A stretch of DNA of 64,000 nucleotides from Diplocarpon mali (Eukaryota; Ascomycota; Leotiomycetes; Helotiales; Drepanopezizaceae): positions 1 to 64,000 of the forward strand of contig JAENRP010000123.1 in assembly GCA_024741835.1 (NCBI GenBank), written 5' to 3'. Both the position numbers and the translations under genes were made by a program. Positions 59,671 to 64,000 of this stretch are shown one piece after another; positions within the stretch are counted from its first letter, which is position 1, and every line of letters begins with the position of its first letter. The notes beneath the pieces were generated by a model that was not told where the DNA came from, did no database searches, and saw nothing but the letters and a program-made list of their open reading frames with translations.

Positions 59671-60844
59671 GCGCCGGAGGCCGCAACGTCCTCTTGTCGA
59701 AGCCTAGGTAGAGTGACTTGCAAATGCAAAGTGTTCGGATCATCGGCATTCTCTCCTTTTGGCTCCTCGGCACGCAGGGAAGCAGACGACAGTGCCTTTG
59801 TACCACGCTCCCCTTTCCCCACCCCCCAACCGCCGTATGCGTCTTGGTCCTCCGTCGGTGTTGAACGGATCTATCCGGTCCAGTTTATTTGCCCGCAAGT
59901 ACTGCAACGACAACTAGCATACAAGCCACACCCATATTCCCGACCCCATTCCGATTTCAGGACTCAATCTCCAATCCAGCCAGAGCACTCAAACTGATCA
60001 GGCTACCTACTCAAACTCCGCCCGCGAATCAGTGCGATCGTGCAAGATCCAAGAAAGACATCGCCGCATCCGCAACCCTTCCAGCACAAAGCTGCAAGTC
60101 ACTACATAGATATTCGAGCAGCTCGCCAAGCCCATCCTCTCTTGCAGAGGCACGATCAAGACCTCCTTTCTACCTCTCCACCTACCCCCTCTTCTCGATT
60201 GGTATTAGCACCGCTATTGGCACGGAATACCACAACACAACAAAACTCAAACACAACGAAACCATGTTCCGCTTCACAAATCCCAGATCTCCGGATCTCT
60301 GAGCCTATAATCAACTCCACAGGGTGTTCCCTTCGGCTCCAGGTCTGCCAGCATCCATACCTAGAATCCAGGGGTACATTGATGCCTCCCGATATCCTGT
60401 TCCTTTCATTTCCGTTCCTTCTCTTTCCTTTCCTTTTGAAGGTTGCGGAGTTTGACAAATTTTGGTATCACATGCATGAGAGAGAAACATACATAGATTG
60501 AGAGTGGAAGGAGAGAAGAGAAAAGGTATCATTGCGAATATTGAACCAAGTAAACGACCGGGATATCCTGCAAAAGACGACGAAGAGCAGAAGTACGCCA
60601 CCCCACATCTCCGATCCCATTCCGTCATTAATAACCATTAGACCAGCCCAGCCTCGATTGGGTGCAAATCATTAGAAAAGAATAACATCGCAGAACCTGA
60701 ATCGGGGATGATACTTTAGTGGTCCAAGCTGAAGCGGGATAAGCTGTTATGTGTCGGGACACTGCAAGCTCACGGTGTTGGGTTGGAACCACTATCGGGT
60801 AGACCAGGCTACACCCAAAACACCGGTATAAGCACTTTCCTGCG
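59671..60844. other. intergenic, convergent 3' ends
   Basis: Spacer between the dienelactone hydrolase gene (plus) and the stomatin-like gene (minus). Frames are Ser/Pro-rich and random-looking. No gene supported. Confidence 0.55.
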
Positions 60845-62087
60845 TTAGATGTTCTCAACAAGGCGGGCGTTTATCGCCCGTTGAAAGCCAGGATCCTGAC
60901 CCCCAAAATCATTATTGCTGCTGCTGTCGTACTTTTGCGCCGAAGCAACATCATGCTGCTCGGATCCCTCCCCGTACGCGTTTGCCATCTGCATTTGCGT
61001 GCCGACGGTCGAGGCGCCAGGCAGAAAGATGACCTTCGAGTTTGCGGACTTGGCCATGGCCTGCATAGCTTCAAGGTATCGGATTTGCATGGCCGGGGCG
61101 CTGGATAGGATATCGGCAGCTTGGCGCATGAGTTTGGCAGACTCTACCTCGGCCCGAGCTGCAATAATTTTTGACTCTCCAATACGCTTGGACTGGGCAG
61201 CCATGGAGAGCGAGTCTTGAAGCTCGTTGCTGAAGATGATATCCTTGATCAACATGCTTTCGACCTGTACACCCCATCCCGACGCGACATCCTCGATGAT
61301 CTCTCCAATTGACTGCGCAACCTCCTCTCGGCGCTCGATGACATCTTGGAGGACACGAGCACCAACGACGTGACGGAGTGTGGTTTGCGTACGTTCAACC
61401 AAAGCTTGCCGAACGTCGGAAATTCCGAATGCAGCCTTGTGCGGGGATGTGATATGGTAGTAGATGACCGACGTCAAGTGTAGAGTGACATTGTCCTTGG
61501 TCATGCAGACTTGCTTTGGGACCTCTGACAATGTGATTAGGGCTTGACATGCATCGTGAGTCTGAGGTTACTAAACCTACCGACGATTTGAATCTTGACA
61601 TCAACTTGGATCAGTCGCTCACTGAGGGGATTGATCTTGACGAGACCAGGGTCAACTGCGCGATAGAATCGACCAAACTTCGTGACCAGACCGACGTTCC
61701 CCTGCGAAACGGGCTTGTAGGGGTTGGGGCAGAAGATGCAGCAAGGGATAGCGCCCAAGATTCCAACACAGGAGCCGAGCGTGTTGATCATGCTGGATAT
61801 CGCGTCAGCGTGCGCTTTGCCTGGGTTCGGCTTCGGCTTCGAGCACGCGTAGCTTACCTTCCGTACCAGCCGTGGTTCCCCTGATCACTTTCGCCGGCAA
61901 GAGTCTGCGCATAGCTGGGCTGTAAGTCTTCTCTCTTGGGTGGCTCGACAGTGATCAAGGGATTATCGCTGCGGCCCGGGGTATGCGCAGGACGGAAACC
62001 AACGTTCTTCCCGTTTGCTGACGCGGCGCCTGGTTCTTTGCGTACATCGTCATTTCCGACACTGCTATTGTCCAAGCTGGAGGACAT
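60845..62087 (-). CDS. stomatin-like SPFH/Band 7 membrane protein
   Basis: Three exons (61858-62087, 61581-61792, 60845-61524) close to 373 aa. A disordered N-terminus (about 1-77) is followed by a hydrophobic hairpin (LGSCVGILGAIPCCIFCPNPYKPV) and the Band 7 domain: GNVGLVTKFGRFYRAVDPGL, VEVPKQVCMTKDNVTLHLTSVIYY, ALVERTQTTLRHVVGARVLQD, SGWGVQVESMLIKDIIFS and QSKRIGESKIIAARAEVESAKL. The C-terminal text AMQIRYLEAMQAMAKSANSKVIFLP is also stomatin-type. The family forms oligomeric scaffolds on the inner face of plasma or vacuolar membranes. An in-frame upstream frame reaches 62222, but its text is unlike the family, so I chose the ATG at 62087. Confidence 0.93.
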
Positions 62088-63050
62088 GATGTTTTTGTTA
62101 TCGACAGAAGAGTGTCGAATAGAGGCGCGATGAGCGTTTTGTTCAGCGTCGGAAGGGTTTGGGACTAAGGTTGTATGTGGGTTGCATGTAGGTAGTGAGA
62201 TGCTCGTGTTTAAGTATCGCACGAGCCACTGGTTACTAGCGTTGCGCCAAGGTGGGGGAGGCTATGGGCGATGCGGGGGAGAAGCGAGGAGAAGAGAAGA
62301 GCGGAGAAGAGCAGCACCTTTGGTGGGAGATGACGGTGGCAATGAGAATGTTGATTTCTTCGTATCAACGTCGAGTGCCCTGCTACGTGTTTTTGGCTTG
62401 TCCGAGGAAGGATGCCTGACGGATACAACTTGGGAGGCTGTGCAAGCAAGCCTCCACTCTCATTCTCCAATTCTCGAGTGTTGACGTCGAGACTTTGACT
62501 TCCCGGGTCACGTGACGCGTCTTGACGCCCTCGTCTGTTCTGAGTCTCGGAGACTGGTTTCCAGCCCATCCTCGAGCTGTGGTCTCGTGTTCCGCTCGAA
62601 GCTGAAAATGGGGTAGAAGGGGTGGAACTCCATGTTGGCTCGTGGGGACGGGATCCATGGGACATGACCAGCTATGTAAAATCTTCTCAGATGCGGGACG
62701 AACAGAGCAGCCGGACGACCTCGCCAGCGTAGAGATAATTACTTTCGCGCACCCCACCGTTCGAGTGCCACGTGCCTCTGCTGCGGACCCTTGACTCCAC
62801 CGGGAAAGCTTAGCACGCCGCCCGTAAAGCTTGTTGTCGGCGATGCTCTCGCTCATCCCAGGGTCGCAGCTGCTCTTGTCCAACGCACAAGCTTCTGGTG
62901 TTGGCGACAGCATGATTGATGATCGGTGTGGCACGGCGAGATGCGCGGGATATATATCCGGCCGTCTCGCCTCCCTCTCGTCACGTCGGTCCAGCGGCAA
63001 TACCCACTGGGAGGACGCAAGAGCCGGCACAGACTCGCGGGTAGCATTCC
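62088..63050. other. upstream region of the stomatin-like gene
   Basis: Probable promoter and intergenic DNA. Mixed short frames; nothing supported. Confidence 0.5.
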
Positions 63051-63053
63051 GCA

Positions 63054-63260
63054 GGATATAGATATAGATATATGTATATATGTATATATGTATATATGTG
63101 TATATGTGTATATGTGTATATGTGTATATGTGTATATGTGTATATGTGTATATGTGTATATGTGTATATGTGTATATGTGTATATGTGTATATGTATATA
63201 TGTATATATCTAGTATATATTTGTGTACATGTGTACATGTATACATCTATATGTATATAA

Positions 63261-63299
<39 letters not shown>

Positions 63300-63300
63300 A
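63054..63300. repeat. TATATG/TGTATA and GT microsatellite
   Basis: About 150 bp of TATATG and GTATAT units is followed by a degenerate stretch and then a (GT)n run at 63265-63292. It yields long Tyr/Ile/Cys/Val frames on both strands that are not genes. Confidence 0.95.
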
Positions 63301-64000
63301 TATACACATATCTGAAGACGAGAAAAAAATGATAAAATACTCCACGATCCCGGCACTCATATCCTTCTAGAAGGCTATCTAGCGCATCGGGCATAGGGCT
63401 TCTCTTCTTCATGAAAACCATGCATCTGTCTGCTGGCGCCTCATCTGCGGCCGATAGCCAGACTTCCACATCCGCCACACACAACTGAGATCAGGTGCGC
63501 GCCAAAAGAGGCTCGGCCCTGTCAGAGATCCTCCGTGGGCATATCTACGGGCTGGATTTCCTAACGCTCGTTACCACCCCAGATGACCGTTGTCCCACTT
63601 AGCTTGGGCCTGACTCTCAGGCGGATTGCATGCCAGGAGCCGATTCCAGGTTTGACTATGGGCCCAGTAGGTACTGACGATCCTGGGAGCTACCAAAACC
63701 CCTCCTTGGAGGCGGATACATCCTCCGGAGTGTCGTCCTCTTGCACGCTTGCGCCCTGATGATCGTTGCGGATTCCCCTCTCTCTTAGACCACGTCTGCG
63801 TACATCTACTCAGCGCCATGCTCAACTCTGCTGAACCCAATCTGGCGGGGCTTGGTGGGACAAGTATTTTTATAGACAAAGAAGAAATTCTCAGCTTCCC
63901 TTGTTCTTGACTGAAAGCGTCCACAGTCAAAATTAATGTATTTCTTCATAAGCTCTGGCATGCAATAGCACAATATTAATCCGTTTCTGAGTGAAATGGC
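63301..64000. other. intergenic right end
   Basis: No gene supported. Frames are short and random-looking. Confidence 0.5.

Noticed and set aside
63072..63200. Regular short repeats considered as a CRISPR array
   Set aside because: Units are 6 nt with no spacers, in a eukaryotic genome; a simple microsatellite.
62383..63484. Long Tyr/Ile/His-rich and Cys/Val/Tyr-rich frames
   Set aside because: They are translations of the TATATG/GT microsatellite.
1..64000. Search for tRNA or rRNA genes
   Set aside because: I saw no convincing A-box/B-box pair with a cloverleaf and no rRNA-like stretch when reading by eye; a tRNAscan run would be decisive.

Overview
This 64 kb window looks like nuclear DNA of a filamentous ascomycete (Pezizomycotina). 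Genes have many short introns (about 40-110 nt, GT...AG, often with a CTAAC/CTAAT branch site). The housekeeping genes are of fungal type. AT-rich relics carry stop codons at positions expected to be Gln or Arg codons, as repeat-induced point mutation (RIP) would leave, and the one telomere-like tract is TTAGGG. A class such as Leotiomycetes is possible, but the sequence alone does not settle it.

Layout. 1-5.1 kb is low-complexity, GC-rich intergenic DNA with an N and poly-G tracts. 5.1-8.8 kb (minus) holds a 10-exon NRPS-like gene: an adenylation domain joined directly to a membrane flavin/NAD(P) reductase module. 12.9-13.9 kb (plus) is an enoyl-CoA hydratase. 15.0-18.4 kb (minus) is the AP-2 alpha adaptin, divergent from an NDUFAF5-like mitochondrial methyltransferase (18.8-19.9 kb, plus). 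20-23.9 kb is AT-rich relic DNA with an interstitial telomeric tract. 23.9-24.7 kb (minus) is a membrane-anchored RlpA/expansin-like protein. 26.3-26.7 kb is a broken dynamin-like GTPase, followed by a large fungal membrane protein at 28.2-30.8 kb (plus). 31.4-34.5 kb is a second graveyard: a DUF7924-type pseudogene, a second copy of the 22 kb repeat and a LINE-endonuclease-like scrap. 34.9-37.3 kb holds a small gag-like ORF, a decayed short-chain dehydrogenase and orphan exons.

From 37.5 kb on the window is mostly conserved genes: SAPS-family phosphatase regulator (minus), VPS60 (plus), RTA1-like membrane protein (minus), DNAJC28/DUF1992 protein (plus), a fungal-specific disordered protein with PVETT repeats (minus), phosphatidylinositol synthase (minus), dienelactone hydrolase (plus) and a stomatin-like SPFH protein (minus). 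The end is a TATATG-type microsatellite and intergenic DNA.

There is no obvious gene cluster. Several products act on membranes (AP-2 and VPS60 in trafficking, PIS, stomatin, RTA1), but this looks like ordinary chromosomal neighbourhood rather than one pathway. The NRPS-like gene stands alone, with no recognisable tailoring enzymes beside it. Exon models were built by hand by matching reading frames across introns; where all frames close, confidence is high.
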